Shown here: positions 45,830-56,521 of the stretch, piece by piece
Numbering within the stretch: the first letter of the stretch is position 1
Layout: each line of letters starts with the position of its first letter
Source of the DNA: Burkholderia stabilis
GTDB lineage: Bacteria > Pseudomonadota > Gammaproteobacteria > Burkholderiales > Burkholderiaceae
Assembly (NCBI RefSeq): GCF_001742165.1
Contig: NZ_CP016443.1
Coordinates: forward strand, 1-64,000
DNA length: 64,000 bases
Direction of reading: 5' to 3'
Program-made: the position numbers and the translations under genes
The notes under the pieces: model-generated
What the model was told of the DNA's origin: nothing
The model's database searches: none
The model's input: only the letters and a program-made list of their open reading frames with translations

Positions 45830-46303
45830 TCAACCCGCCGTGCCTGCATAGGCGGCCTTCAGCGCGGCATCGTCGAGCTTGATCATCTGCATCATCGCGG
45901 CGGCCACGCGCGCGGCCTTGACCGTGTCGCGATCGACCATCATCGGGATCAGCGCTTCAGGCACGATCTGCCACGACACGCCGTAGTGGTCTCTCAGCCA
46001 GCCGCAGGCGTCGGCCGTGCCGCCGTTGTCGAGCAGCGCGCTCCAGTAGCGATCGAGTTCCGCCTGGTCGGCGCAACTGACCAGCAGCGAGATCGAATGG
46101 TTGAAGGAGTCGGTGCGCGGGTGGCTCATCGCGAAGAACGGCTGCCCGAACAGCTCGAACTCGACCATCCTGGTGCCGTCGGTGCCGGGCACCGCCGTGA
46201 CGCGCACGACGCGCGAATCCGGAAAGATGCCTGTATAGAAGGCCGCTGCTTCTTCGGCTTCCGTCGAATACCAGAGAAAAGGCGTGATCTTCTGAATCGT
46301 CAT
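45830..46303 (-). CDS. VOC-family protein (PhnB-like)
   Basis: A 157-residue protein of the glyoxalase/bleomycin-resistance (VOC) fold, PhnB/3-demethylubiquinone methyltransferase-like subgroup. It shows ITPFLWYSTEAEEAAAFYTG, FELFGQPFFAMS and WLRDHYGVSWQIVPEAL. The ATG at 46303 has an AGGAG ribosome site and is the family start; the longer frame upstream is spurious. Function is unknown for most relatives. Confidence 0.88.
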   Translation of the reverse strand: MTIQKITPFLWYSTEAEEAAAFYTGIFPDSRVVRVTAVPGTDGTRMVEFELFGQPFFAMSHPRTDSFNHSISLLVSCADQAELDRYWSALLDNGGTADACGWLRDHYGVSWQIVPEALIPMMVDRDTVKAARVAAAMMQMIKLDDAALKAAYAGTAG

Positions 46304-46691
46304 GGCGAATCTCCTTGTCTGTATGGACCGGCGAGCAAACCGTGTGCCGCCATCGATACGACGGACGACGGTAGCCGAAATCGACACGCCGGCGCGTTTG
46401 GCCGCCGCGCCGGATGAGCGGTGCCGGCAGTGCGGATGGTAGTCGCCCGGCGCACGGACGGCGAGTGGCCCGGGCGTTCGGAAACGGCGTTTGCGGCGCG
46501 TTGCAGCCTCCAGGCGCCGCTGCCTGTCCGTCGGCATGGCTTGGCCCCCGGGCTGCGGTCGCCGGTCGTGCGGGCGATGCCGGTGCGCTGGCGACGGACG
46601 AAAAAAAAGCCAGCCGCGGCCGAAACCGGGGCTGGCTTTCCAGTTCGGCGGCAAGGCGTCGGAGACGCCATGCACGCCGGATACATCGTTT
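46304..46691. other. Intergenic region between VOC and porin genes
   Basis: About 390 bp on the downstream side of the porin. It holds the porin terminator at 46601-46637 and the VOC gene's promoter. No other feature was identified. Confidence 0.5.
46601..46637 (-). terminator. Rho-independent terminator of the porin gene
   Basis: On the minus strand AGCCAGCC (46637-46630) pairs with GGCTGGCT (46615-46608), followed by a run of seven T. It lies about 55 bp after the porin stop. Confidence 0.9.
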
Positions 46692-47849
46692 TTAGAACTT
46701 GTGGCGCAGGCCGAGTGCGACGATTTCCTGCGAGCTCTTGCCGGCGATGCCGTACGAGCCGACCGATGCTTGTGCATCGCTGCCGTCCGCGTTCTTGCCG
46801 CTTGCGTGCTGGTATGCACCAACCAGGTAGACGTCCGTGCGCTTCGACAGCGAGTAGTCGGCGCCGAGCGAAACTTGATGGTACTTGGCGTCGGTGTCGC
46901 CGCTGCCCTTCGTGTAGATGTAGCCGAGGCCCAGCAGCAGCGGTGCCGATGCCTGGTACGTCACGAATGCGCGACCGGTGTTGTACTTCTGGTTCGTGCC
47001 GAAGCCCGAGTTCGCATCAGCCTTGTACTGCGAGTTGCTGTAGCCGAGGCCGAACGTCACCGGGCCGAATGCGTACTGGCCGGCCACTTGCGCGATGCCG
47101 ATCGACGATGCCGACGTGTACGCGTTGTTGATGAAGCTGCCCGAGCCGTCGAAGATCGCGTCGGACGTGCCGGCCCAGCCTTGACGCAGGCCAGCGGCGT
47201 TCAGCGGAGCCGAGTTGTTGGCGTGGAAGTAGCCAGCAGCCAGGCCGAGCGGGCCGTTGTTGTAGGCCGCAGCTGCCGCCCACGTCTGACCCTTGCCGGT
47301 TGCGCCGGCGACGCCGCCGAGTGCGTACATGGCTTCGACCTGGAGGCCTGCCCAGACCGGCGACGTGTACTTGATTGCGTTGCTGACGCGCAGGCTGTTG
47401 TCGTTGTTGTCGACGTCGCCCGGCGTTGCGAAGACGCTGCCGAAATAGTTGTCGGCCGTGACAGCCTGAACCAGGTCGACGAGCGGGTCATACTGACGAC
47501 CCAGCGTCAGCGTACCGTACTGGTTGCTTTGCAGGCCGACGAATGCCTGGCGACCGAACATGCGGCCACCCTGGCCCAGCGCGCCCGATGCCGAGTTGAA
47601 GCCGTTTTCCAACTGGAAGATCGCCTTCAGGCCGCCACCGAGGTCCTCGGAACCCTTCAGGCCGAAGCGGCTGCCCTGCAGGTTGCCGCTACCCATCGAC
47701 CACGAATTGTTGCCTTGACCGTCGTTACCGTGAACATAGGTGATCGACGTATCGATCACGCCGTACAGCGTCACGCTCGACTGAGCTTGTGCAGCACCAG
47801 CGGCGCCCAGCAGGGCGAGCGAGAGGGTCGAGAGAGCAAGTTTCTTCAT
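46692..47849 (-). CDS. General porin of the outer membrane (Gram-negative porin family)
   Basis: A 385-residue outer-membrane protein. The signal peptide MKKLALSTLSLALLGAAGAA is cleaved after AQA. The mature start SSVTLYGVIDTSITYVHG and the blocks SRFGLKGSEDLGGGLKAIFQ and GRQAFVGLQSNQYGTLTLGR are typical of Burkholderia 16-stranded trimeric porins. The C-terminal residue is Phe (GLRHKF), the beta-barrel assembly signal. The ribosome site GGAGAA precedes the ATG. A related porin is encoded at 62763-63890. Confidence 0.94.
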   Translation of the reverse strand: MKKLALSTLSLALLGAAGAAQAQSSVTLYGVIDTSITYVHGNDGQGNNSWSMGSGNLQGSRFGLKGSEDLGGGLKAIFQLENGFNSASGALGQGGRMFGRQAFVGLQSNQYGTLTLGRQYDPLVDLVQAVTADNYFGSVFATPGDVDNNDNSLRVSNAIKYTSPVWAGLQVEAMYALGGVAGATGKGQTWAAAAAYNNGPLGLAAGYFHANNSAPLNAAGLRQGWAGTSDAIFDGSGSFINNAYTSASSIGIAQVAGQYAFGPVTFGLGYSNSQYKADANSGFGTNQKYNTGRAFVTYQASAPLLLGLGYIYTKGSGDTDAKYHQVSLGADYSLSKRTDVYLVGAYQHASGKNADGSDAQASVGSYGIAGKSSQEIVALGLRHKF

Positions 47850-48286
47850 CGTTGAGATTCTCCACGCAAGTGATTCATCGTTATTTGTTGCGGATTGGAG
47901 AATAGCTCAGTGCCATAGACGCAAGAAAGCTTAAAAAATAAAGTGTCTCGAAAAGGTAACAGCGTTAAAAAGTCTATATATATCAAGCACATTAACGACT
48001 GTTCCTGTTTTTGAAATAGTTGACAATTGCTGCGATGCGATTGTTTCAATTGTTGATGCGCATTGCAGCGGAGCCCCTGTTTTTGCCCATTGCGACACGA
48101 AAACGAGGGGCTGCAAACGTTTGCGATTGCAGCGCCGATCGCGTTGGCATGCAGAGAACGTGTCAACGCCGCGCGAATGCGCGGCGGTTCACATGGTGAT
48201 GAGGCGGCGGGCGGGGTGCCGGGGGATGCGCCGGCGTATGCGATGCCTCGCGAGCGGCCATATTGCGGCGTGCGCGCGCGTGCGAA
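47850..48286. other. Regulatory region upstream of the porin gene
   Basis: About 440 bp. The first 220 bp upstream of the porin ATG are AT-rich with a TATATATA stretch around 47978, where its promoter should lie. Farther upstream is the 12-bp palindrome at 48113-48124. No gene is supported. Confidence 0.5.
48113..48124. promoter_or_regulatory. LacI/PurR-type palindromic operator candidate
   Basis: GCAAACGTTTGC is a perfect 12-bp palindrome with the central ACGT and AAACGTTT core typical of LacI-family repressor sites (for example E. coli PurR). It lies 264 bp upstream of the porin start and about 160 bp after the stop of the BrkB-family gene. The regulator is not encoded in the window. Confidence 0.45.
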
Positions 48287-49237
48287 TCAGTCGCCGCGAT
48301 TGGCCTGGGCCGATGCGGTCGGTGCGGTGCCGGCGGCCTGATGCGCGTTGCCGCGGGCCGCCGCGAATTCCGCGCCGAGCAGCAGCACGATCGCGGAGAA
48401 GTACAGCCACATCAGCAGGACCGCGAACGATCCGGCCGCGCCGAACGCACTGGCCGTGCCCGCATGCGCGAGGTACAGCGCGAACAGCTTCTTGCCGCCG
48501 GAGAACAGGATCGCGGACACGACGCCGCCGATCGCGGCGTCGCGCCACGCGACGCGCGCATCGGGCAGGAACTTCATCAATGACGCGAACGCGGCCGCCA
48601 GCACCGCGATGCCGACGAAAAACTGCACGAGGTTCGTGACGACGACATACGGCGAATTGCCGAGCAGCCAGGTGCCGACGAACGTGATCGCGGTATCGAG
48701 CACGAGCGACACGATCAGCAGGAACGCGACGCCGAGCACGAGCCCGAACGAGATCAGCCGCACGCGCACGAGCCCGAGCATGCTCGACCAGCGGTTTTCG
48801 GTGGCCGGCCAGATCACGCTCAGCGCGGCGCTGAGCGACGCGAAGGTGGCCGACGCGCCGATCGCGAGCGCGGCGAACGAGATCAGCGTCGCGAGGCCGC
48901 CGCGTTCGCCCGCGCGGTGCGCGTTCTGCACGATCGTCTGGATGCTGGCGGCGGCGTCGTTGCCGATCAGCTGGTGCGCCTGTTCGAACACCTGGCCGCG
49001 CGCGGCGTCGTCGCCGTAGAACCAGCCGGCCACCGCGATCACCATCACCAGCATCGGCGCGAGCGAGAACGCGGAGAAGAACGCGATGCCCGCGGCCATC
49101 GCGGAGCAGCGGTCGGACGAGAAGCGCTTGAATGCGGTAAGGGCCCAGTTGGCCTGCTGTTGGGCGAGGCGGGTCGCCTCGGAGGTGATCGGTCGTTTCA
49201 TGAGGTATCGGTCGAGATGCCGCGCGGCGGTCACCAT
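48287..49237 (-). CDS. YihY/BrkB-family inner-membrane protein
   Basis: A 316-residue protein of the YihY/virulence factor BrkB family (once misnamed RNase BN), with five to six membrane helices. Family blocks include FKRFSSDRCSAMAAGIAFFS near the N-terminus, and AFGAAGSFAVLLMWLYFSAI with VLLLGAEFAAARG near the C-terminus. An alternative ATG at 49201 would remove 12 residues; neither start has a strong ribosome site. The exact function of the family is unresolved. It is divergent from fdnG, about 106 bp apart. Confidence 0.88.
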   Translation of the reverse strand: MVTAARHLDRYLMKRPITSEATRLAQQQANWALTAFKRFSSDRCSAMAAGIAFFSAFSLAPMLVMVIAVAGWFYGDDAARGQVFEQAHQLIGNDAAASIQTIVQNAHRAGERGGLATLISFAALAIGASATFASLSAALSVIWPATENRWSSMLGLVRVRLISFGLVLGVAFLLIVSLVLDTAITFVGTWLLGNSPYVVVTNLVQFFVGIAVLAAAFASLMKFLPDARVAWRDAAIGGVVSAILFSGGKKLFALYLAHAGTASAFGAAGSFAVLLMWLYFSAIVLLLGAEFAAARGNAHQAAGTAPTASAQANRGD

Positions 49238-49343
49238 CGGTAATCGGACAATTCAGAATTGATCCGAAGAATCGAACATAGTTGCGCGGACTGTCTATAA
49301 TTCCTTTCAGTTTCCCCACCCCCACAATAACGCCGAGACCGCC

Positions 49344-52300
49344 ATGCTACAAATGTCCCGGCGCCAGTTCCTGAAGGTGACGGCCACGTCGCTTGCCGGA
49401 TCGAGTCTTGCCCTGATGGGCTTTTCTCCGTCCGAAGCGCTTGCCGAAGTCCGACAGTACAAGCTGGCGCGCACAGTCGAAACGCGCAACACCTGTCCTT
49501 ACTGTTCAGTGGGTTGCGGCATCCTGATGTACAGCCTCGGAGACGGCGCGAAGAACGCGCAGCCGAGCATCATCCACATCGAGGGCGATCCCGACCATCC
49601 CGTCAATCGCGGCACGCTGTGCCCGAAGGGCGCGAGCCTGATCGACTTCATCCACAGCCCGAACCGCCTGACGCATCCGGAATACCGCGCGCCCGGCTCG
49701 GACAAGTGGGAGCCCATCTCGTGGACCGACGCGCTCGACCGCATCGCCAAGCTGATGAAGGCCGACCGCGACGCGAACTTCGTCGAGACGGCGGAAGACG
49801 GCTCGAAGGTCAACCGCTGGCTCACGACCGGCATGCTGGCCGCGTCGGCGGGCAGCAACGAGGTCGGTTACCTGACGCACAAGACTGTCCGCAGTCTCGG
49901 GATGCTCGCATTCGACAATCAGGCGCGTGTCTGACATGGCCCGACGGTGGCAGGTCTTGCCCCGACGTTTGGCCGTGGAGCGATGACGAACCATTGGGTC
50001 GACATCAAGAACGCGGACGTGATTCTCGTGATGGGCGGCAATGCAGCCGAGGCCCATCCGTGCGGTTTCAAGTGGGTAACGGAGGCGAAGGCGCACCGCA
50101 AGGCGCGGCTGATCGTCGTCGACCCGCGCTTTACGCGTACGGCCTCGGTGGCCGATTACTACGCGCCGATTCGCACCGGCTCGGACATCGTCTTCCTGGG
50201 CGGCGTCATCAACTATCTGCTGACGAACGACAAGATCCAGCATGAGTATGTGAAGAACTACACGGACTTCACGTTCATCGTGCGCGAGGATTTCGCGTTC
50301 AACGACGGCATCTATTCCGGCTACGACGCGGAGAAGCACGCGTACCCGGACAAATCGAGCTGGGACTACGAGCGCGGCGACGACGGTTTCGCCAAGGTCG
50401 ACCCGACGTTGCAGCATCCGCGCTGCGTGTACAACCTGCTGAAGCAGCACTACGCGCGCTATACGCCGGACATGGTCCAGCAGGTCTGCGGCACGCCGAA
50501 GGAGAAATTCCTGAAGGTCTGCGAGATGCTCGCGACGACCGCCGTTCCCGGCCGCGCCGGCACGGTGCTGTACGCGCTCGGCTGGACGCACCACTCGATC
50601 GGCGCGCAGATCATCCGCACCGGCGCGATGGTGCAGTTGCTGCTCGGCAACATCGGCATCGCCGGCGGCGGGATGAACGCGCTGCGCGGCCACTCGAACA
50701 TCCAGGGGTTGACCGACCTCGGGCTGATGTCGAACCTGCTGCCGGGCTACATGACGCTGCCGATGCAGTCCGAGCAGGATTTCGACGGCTACATCAAGAA
50801 GCGCGTGCAGCCGCCGCTGCGGCCGAACCAGCTGAGCTACTGGAAGAACTACAAGGCCTTCCACGTCAGCTTCATGAAGTCGTGGTGGGGCGATGCGGCG
50901 ACCGCCGAGAACAACTGGGGCTACGACTACCTGCCGAAGCTGGACAAGCAGTACGACCTGCTGCAGACGATCGAGCTGATGAGTGCCGGCAAGATGAACG
51001 GCTACATCTGCCAGGGCTTCAACCCGCTCGCGGCGGCGCCGTCGAAGGTGAAGACGGCCGCGGGGCTCGCGAAGCTGAAGTGGCTCGTGATCATGGATCC
51101 GCTCGCGACCGAGACGTCCGAGTTCTGGAAGCATCACGGCGACTACAACGACGTCGATTCGTCGAAGATCCAGACTGAGGTGTTCCGTCTGCCGACCACG
51201 TGCTTTGCGGAGGAAAACGGCTCGCTCGTGAGTTCGAGCCGCGTGCTGCAGTGGCACTGGAAGGGCGCGGAGCCGCCGGGCGAGGCGAAGAGCGATCTCG
51301 AGATCATGTCGGGGCTGTTCCTGCGCATGCGCAAGATGTACCAGACGGACGGCGGCAAGTATCCGGACCCGATCGTGAACCTGACGTGGCCGTACGCGAA
51401 CCCGGAAAGCCCGACACCCGAAGAACTCGCGATGGAGTTCAACGGGCGCGCGCTCGCCGATCTGCCCGACCCGAAGGATCCGGCCAAGACGCTCGTGAAG
51501 AAGGGCGAGCAACTGGCCGCGTTCGCGCAACTGAAGGACGACGGCACGACGTCGAGCGGCTGCTGGATCTTCTGCGGTGCGTGGACACAGGCCGGCAACC
51601 AGATGGGGCGGCGCGACAACTCGGACCCGACCGGCATCGGCCAGACGCTGAACTGGGCGTGGGCGTGGCCGGCGAACCGGCGGATCCTGTACAACCGCGC
51701 GTCGTGCGACGTGAGCGGCAAGCCGTTCGACCCGACCCGCAAGCTGATCGGCTGGAACGGCAGCGCGTGGAAGGGCGCCGACATCCCCGACTTCAAGGCG
51801 GACGAACCGCCCGAGAACGGGATGGGGCCGTTCATCATGAATCCGGAGGGCGTCGCGCGTTTCTTCGCACGTGCAGGGATGAACGAAGGCCCGTTCCCCG
51901 AGCACTACGAGCCGTTCGAGACGCCGATCGGCACGAACCCGCTGCACCCGAACAACCCGCTGGCACTGAACAACCCGGCTGCCCGCGTGTTCCCGGACGA
52001 CCGCGCGTCGTTCGGTCAGGCACCGGAGTTCCCGCACGCGGCGACCACGTACCGGCTGACCGAGCATTTCCACTACTGGACCAAGCATGCGCGGCTGAAT
52101 TCGATCATCCAGCCCGAGCAATTCGTCGAGATTGGCGAAGACCTCGCGAAGGAAGTCGGCGTCGCGCATGGCGAACGCGTGAAGGTGTCGTCCAAGCGCG
52201 GCTACATCATCGCGGTCGCGCTGGTCACGAAGCGGATCAAGCCGCTGACGGTCGACGGCAAGAAGGTCCAGACGGTCGGCGTCCCGTTGCACTGGGGCTT

Positions 52301-52415
52301 CAAGGGTCTGACGAAGCCCGGCTATCTCGCCAATACCCTGACTCCGTCCGTGGGTGACGGCAACTCGTACACACCGGAATTCAAGTCGTTCCTGGTGAAG
52401 GTCGAAAAGGCGTAA
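49344..52415 (+). CDS. fdnG: Formate dehydrogenase-N alpha subunit, selenoprotein (in-frame UGA read as Sec197)
   Basis: A 1023-residue molybdopterin enzyme oxidising formate in the periplasm. Tat signal [20 protein letters not shown]; [4Fe-4S] motif CPYCSVGC with the later LCPKG. The frame is interrupted by TGA at 49932-49934 within NQARV-(Sec)-HGPTVA. This is exactly where E. coli FdnG has Sec196, with homology continuing across ([20 protein letters not shown]), so it is one selenoprotein gene, not two ORFs. A SECIS hairpin follows. The molybdopterin-binding domain is at the C-terminus. fdnH starts 10 bp later. Confidence 0.95.
49935..49968 (+). promoter_or_regulatory. SECIS element of fdnG
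   Basis: Directly after the Sec TGA, GGCA (49949-49952) pairs with TGCC (49958-49961) around the loop GGTCT. The stem is extended by CGG (49945-49947) with CCG (49962-49964) around a bulged T. The GGUCU apical loop and bulge match E. coli fdhF/fdnG SECIS hairpins recognised by SelB. selA, selB and selC lie downstream in the same window. Confidence 0.9.
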
Positions 52416-52425
52416 GGGGAAAGAG

Positions 52426-53340
52426 ATGGCATTGCAATCGCTGGATATCAAGCGCGTCTCGGCCACCACGACGCCACCGCCCACGGTGCGCGAACCGGTG
52501 ACCGGGAGCGTCGCGAAGCTGATCGACGTATCGAAGTGCATCGGCTGCAAGGCATGCCAGACGGCGTGCATGGAGTGGAACGACCTGCGCGACGAGGTCG
52601 GCACCAACGTCGGCGTGTACGACAACCCGGCCGACCTGACCGAGCACTCGTGGACGGTGATGCGGTTCTCCGAATACGAGAACCCGGCCGGCGACCTCGA
52701 ATGGCTGATCCGCAAGGACGGCTGCATGCACTGCGAGGATCCGGGCTGCCTGAAGGCGTGTCCGTCGCCGGGCGCGATCGTGCAGTACAACAACGGGATC
52801 GTCGATTTCCACGAGGAGAACTGCATCGGTTGCGGTTATTGCGTGACCGGCTGCCCGTTCAACGTTCCGCGGATCTCGAAGAAGGATCATCGCGCGTACA
52901 AGTGCACGCTCTGTTCCGACCGCGTCGCGGTCGGCCAGGAACCGGCCTGCGTGAAGACCTGCCCGACAGGCGCGATCGTGTTCGGCACCAAGGAGGACAT
53001 GAAGCAGCACGCGGCCGAGCGGATCGAGGACCTGAAGGAGCGCGGCTTCGAGCATGCGGGGCTGTACGACCCGCAGGGCGTCGGCGGCACGCACGTGATG
53101 TACGTGCTGCACCACGCCGACAAGCCGTCGCTGTACCACGGGCTGCCCGACAATCCGTCGATCAGCCCGATGGTGAAGCTGTGGAAGGGCATCGCGAAGC
53201 CGCTGGCGGTCGCCGGCATCGCGCTGACGGCGCTCGCCGGGTTCTTCCACTACGTCCGGGTCGGCCCGAACGAGGTGAGCGAAGAGGAAGAATCGGCCGC
53301 GCGCGACGAAGCGCGACGCATCAAGGAGGACGCGAAATGA
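52426..53340 (+). CDS. fdnH: Formate dehydrogenase-N beta (iron-sulfur) subunit
   Basis: A 304-residue electron-transfer subunit with four ferredoxin-type cysteine clusters: [35 protein letters not shown] and [22 protein letters not shown]-terminal membrane helix ([20 protein letters not shown]) anchors it next to FdnI. It passes electrons from FdnG to the haem subunit. It is 10 bp after fdnG and overlaps fdnI by 4 bp. Confidence 0.96.
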   Translation: MALQSLDIKRVSATTTPPPTVREPVTGSVAKLIDVSKCIGCKACQTACMEWNDLRDEVGTNVGVYDNPADLTEHSWTVMRFSEYENPAGDLEWLIRKDGCMHCEDPGCLKACPSPGAIVQYNNGIVDFHEENCIGCGYCVTGCPFNVPRISKKDHRAYKCTLCSDRVAVGQEPACVKTCPTGAIVFGTKEDMKQHAAERIEDLKERGFEHAGLYDPQGVGGTHVMYVLHHADKPSLYHGLPDNPSISPMVKLWKGIAKPLAVAGIALTALAGFFHYVRVGPNEVSEEEESAARDEARRIKEDAK

Positions 53341-53963
53341 AGCACGACGACCCCAACCTGATCGTCCGCTACTCGGCGAACGAGCGCACGAACCACTGGA
53401 TCACCGCGATCACGTTCGTGCTGCTCGCGCTGTCCGGGCTCGCGCTGTTCCATCCGTCGATGTTCTGGCTGACCGCGCTGTTCGGCGGCGGCCAGTGGAC
53501 GCGGATCCTGCATCCGTTCGTCGGCCTCGTGATGTTCGTGTCGTTCTCGATCCTGGTCGTGCGCTTCTGGCATCACAACGCGCTCGACGCGGACGACCGG
53601 CAGTGGCTGAAGCAGATCGGCGACGTGCTGACCAACCAGGAGGACAAGCTGCCGCCCGTCGGCCGCTATAACGCCGGGCAGAAGCTGCTATTCTTTACGC
53701 TGGTGGCGTGCCTGCTGTTGCTCCTGCTGTCGGGAATCGTGATCTGGCGGCGCTACTTCTCGTTCTACTTCCCGATCGGGGTGATCCGCGCGGCGGCCGT
53801 CGTGCATGCCGTGGCGGCCTTCGTGCTGATCGCGAGCATCATCGTGCACATTTACGCGGCGTTGTGGGTGAAGGGCTCGATTGGCGCGATGGTGCGCGGC
53901 ACCGTCACGCTGGGCTGGGCACGCAAGCATCACCCGAAGTGGTTCCGTGAAAGCGTGAAATAA
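53337..53963 (+). CDS. fdnI: Formate dehydrogenase-N gamma subunit (cytochrome b556)
   Basis: A 208-residue membrane subunit with four helices and haem b. Candidate haem-binding histidines lie in [24 protein letters not shown] and [20 protein letters not shown]. It transfers electrons to quinone. The ATG at 53337 overlaps the fdnH stop (ATGA). A terminator follows at 54030. Confidence 0.95.
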   Translation: MKHDDPNLIVRYSANERTNHWITAITFVLLALSGLALFHPSMFWLTALFGGGQWTRILHPFVGLVMFVSFSILVVRFWHHNALDADDRQWLKQIGDVLTNQEDKLPPVGRYNAGQKLLFFTLVACLLLLLLSGIVIWRRYFSFYFPIGVIRAAAVVHAVAAFVLIASIIVHIYAALWVKGSIGAMVRGTVTLGWARKHHPKWFRESVK

Positions 53964-54029
53964 CGCACCGGAGCGGGGCGCTCGCCGATCGCGGCGGGTT
54001 GCCTCGTCAGCCGTCGGAACCGCCTGAAA

Positions 54030-54058
54030 AGCGCCGACCTGTCGGCGCTTGTTTTTTT
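54030..54058 (+). terminator. Terminator after fdnI, abutting fdhE
   Basis: AGCGCCGAC (54030-54038) pairs perfectly with GTCGGCGCT (54041-54049), followed by TGTTTTTTT. The T-run ends just before the fdhE ribosome site, so it may attenuate read-through from fdnGHI into fdhE-selAB. Confidence 0.88.
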
Positions 54059-54071
54059 GGAAGACATTTTT

Positions 54072-55007
54072 GTGACACAACGCATTCTTGAACCGACCGA
54101 GATCTCGGCACTCGATCATTCGGCCATTCCGCGCTTCTGCCTGCCGGAGCGCGCTACCGCGTTCTCGGCGCGCGCCGCGCGGCTGCGCAAGCTGGCCGAC
54201 CTGAACCCGATCAGCGGTTACCTGCGGCTGATGGCCACGGTCGCCGATGCGCAGCATGCGGCGCTGCAAACGCTGGAGCTGCCGCTGCCGTCCCAGGAAG
54301 CGATCGCGCGCGCGCAGCAGCATTCGATGCCGCTCGTGCCGGCGCTCGACGGCGAGCGCGACCCGCGCTGGCGCGCCGTACTGTACGAGCTGCTCGACCG
54401 CGTCGAAGGCGCCGGGCTCGTCAATCCGTCGCTCGCGAAGCTGCTCGACCGGCTGCGCCTGATGGCGCCCGCCGAACTCGACGCGCAGGCCGACGCAATC
54501 CTCGCGCTGCGCTTCGCCGAAGTCGACCCGGCCACCGCGCCGTTCCTGATGGCCGCGCTGCAGGTCGTGTGGACCGATCTCGCGAGCCGCGTGGCGCCGT
54601 CCGACGTCCCTTATCTCGACCAGCCGGGGCTGTGCCCCGTGTGCGGCACGCATCCGGTCGCGAGCGTCGTGCGGGTCGGTGGCCAGTTCCAGGGCTACCG
54701 TTTCCTGCAGTGCGGGCTGTGCACGACCGAGTGGCACATGGTGCGCACGAAGTGTTCGCACTGCGACTCGACGAAGGGCATCGCGTATCACGGCATCGAG
54801 GGCGGCAGCGAAGCTGTCAAGGCCGAATCGTGCGACGAGTGCAAGACCTATCGCAAGATCGGCTATCAGGAGAAGGACTACGAGTTCGAGCCGCTGGCGG
54901 ACGATCTCGCGAGCCTCACGCTCGACCTGCTGATGAACGAGGCCGGATACCAGCGCAGTTCGCCGAACCCGCTGCTGTGGCCGGACGTCTCGCGGGAAGC
55001 GGATTGA
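54072..55007 (+). CDS. fdhE: Formate dehydrogenase accessory protein FdhE
   Basis: A 311-residue accessory protein for respiratory formate dehydrogenases. GTG 54072 is chosen (MTQRILEPTEISALDHS), with GGAAGA 7 nt upstream; a TTG at 54057 lies in the terminator's T-run. The C-terminal rubredoxin-like metal site has CPVC, CGLC, CSHC and CDEC pairs. FdhE is thought to act in enzyme maturation or redox protection of the complex. It is 93 bp after fdnI. Confidence 0.93.
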   Translation: MTQRILEPTEISALDHSAIPRFCLPERATAFSARAARLRKLADLNPISGYLRLMATVADAQHAALQTLELPLPSQEAIARAQQHSMPLVPALDGERDPRWRAVLYELLDRVEGAGLVNPSLAKLLDRLRLMAPAELDAQADAILALRFAEVDPATAPFLMAALQVVWTDLASRVAPSDVPYLDQPGLCPVCGTHPVASVVRVGGQFQGYRFLQCGLCTTEWHMVRTKCSHCDSTKGIAYHGIEGGSEAVKAESCDECKTYRKIGYQEKDYEFEPLADDLASLTLDLLMNEAGYQRSSPNPLLWPDVSREAD

Positions 55008-55081
55008 CGGCACGGAGCCGGGGCGGTGCGCAAGCGCCGGCTTCGGCCGACTGCGAAGCATGAGACGGGAGCCACCACGAC

Positions 55082-56521
55082 GTGACCGAACCGGGTTTGA
55101 ATGAATTGAATGCCGTGCTGGCGCGCGTGCCGTCGGTCGAGCGCGTGCTGTCGTCGGCACCGCTGCAACCGCTGCTGGCCGACTACGGCCGCACGCGCGT
55201 GCTGAACGCCGTGCGCGCCGAGCTCGACCGCTGGCGCACCGCCGCCCAGCACGATCCGGCGGCGGCCGAACCGCTCGACGAACCGCACATCGCCGCAGCC
55301 GTCGCGCGCACGCTGGCCGCGCAGAGCACGAGCGCCGTGCGCGCGGTGTTCAACCTGACCGGCACCGTGCTGCACACGAACCTCGGGCGTGCGCTGTTGC
55401 CCGACGAAGCGGTGCGCGCGGTGGTCGACGCGCTCACGCAACCGGTCAACCTCGAATTCGACCTTGCAACCGGTCGCCGCGGCGATCGCGACGATCTCAT
55501 CGACGGTCTGCTCTGCGAACTGACGGGCGCTGAAGCGGCGACCGTCGTCAACAACAATGCGGCGGCCGTGCTGCTGACCCTGTCGGCGCTCGCAACGAAA
55601 AAGGAAGTCGTCGTGTCGCGCGGCGAGCTGGTCGAGATCGGCGGCGCCTTCCGCATCCCCGACATCATGAGTCGTGCCGGCGCCAAGCTGCGCGAGGTCG
55701 GCACGACCAACCGCACCCACCTGCGCGACTACGCGGACGCGATCGGCCCGCGCACCGGGCTGCTGATGAAGGTGCACTGCAGCAACTACGCGATCAGCGG
55801 CTTCACGAAGGAGGCGTCGCTCGCCGAACTCGCGCCGCTCGCGCGCGAGCACGGGCTGCCGGTCGCCGTCGATCTCGGTAGCGGTACGCTCGCCGACCTG
55901 ACGCAATGGGGGCTGCCGCACGAGACCACCGTGCAGGAAACCGTTGCGGCCGGCGCAAACGTTGTCACGTTCAGCGGCGACAAGCTGCTCGGCGGCCCGC
56001 AGGCCGGCCTGATCGTCGGCGACCGCGCGCTGATCGCGAAAATCAAGAAGCATCCGCTCAAGCGCGCGTTGCGCGTCGGCAAGCTGACGCTCGCGGCGCT
56101 CGAGCCGGTGCTGCGCCTGTACCAGGCGCCCGAATTCCTGCGCGACCGGCTCACGACGCTGCGCCTGCTGACGCGCCCGCAGCGCGAGATCGCTGAAGCC
56201 GCCGAGCGCGTGCGTCCGGCGCTGCAGGCTGCGCTCGGCAACGGCTACGACGTGACGGTCGAGCCGATGTTCAGCCAGATCGGCAGCGGCGCGCTGCCGG
56301 TGGACCAGTTGCCGAGCGCAGGGCTCGTCGTTCGCACGCCGGACGGCAAGCGCGGCGGCCGCGCGCTCGCGCAGCTCGAGAAGCGGCTGCGCGAATGGCC
56401 GCGCCCGGTCATCGGGCGCATCGCCGACAACGCGTTGCGGCTCGACCTGCGCTGCCTCGAGGCGTCGGACGAAGCGGCCCTCGTCGCGCAATGCGCACAC
56501 GTCGCAGGGCCCGCTGAATGA
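55082..56521 (+). CDS. selA: L-seryl-tRNA(Sec) selenium transferase
   Basis: A 479-residue PLP enzyme that turns seryl-tRNA(Sec) into selenocysteyl-tRNA using selenophosphate. The PLP lysine is Lys301 in [14 protein letters not shown], and the N-terminus shows [20 protein letters not shown]. The start is GTG at 55082. Its last codons overlap selB by 4 bp, so the two are co-translated. Confidence 0.96.
   Translation: MTEPGLNELNAVLARVPSVERVLSSAPLQPLLADYGRTRVLNAVRAELDRWRTAAQHDPAAAEPLDEPHIAAAVARTLAAQSTSAVRAVFNLTGTVLHTNLGRALLPDEAVRAVVDALTQPVNLEFDLATGRRGDRDDLIDGLLCELTGAEAATVVNNNAAAVLLTLSALATKKEVVVSRGELVEIGGAFRIPDIMSRAGAKLREVGTTNRTHLRDYADAIGPRTGLLMKVHCSNYAISGFTKEASLAELAPLAREHGLPVAVDLGSGTLADLTQWGLPHETTVQETVAAGANVVTFSGDKLLGGPQAGLIVGDRALIAKIKKHPLKRALRVGKLTLAALEPVLRLYQAPEFLRDRLTTLRLLTRPQREIAEAAERVRPALQAALGNGYDVTVEPMFSQIGSGALPVDQLPSAGLVVRTPDGKRGGRALAQLEKRLREWPRPVIGRIADNALRLDLRCLEASDEAALVAQCAHVAGPAE

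Noticed and set aside
49344..49934. fdnG read as a truncated gene or pseudogene followed by a second gene at 49947
   Set aside because: The TGA lies at the known Sec position, homology continues in frame, and a SECIS hairpin plus selA, selB and selC are present.
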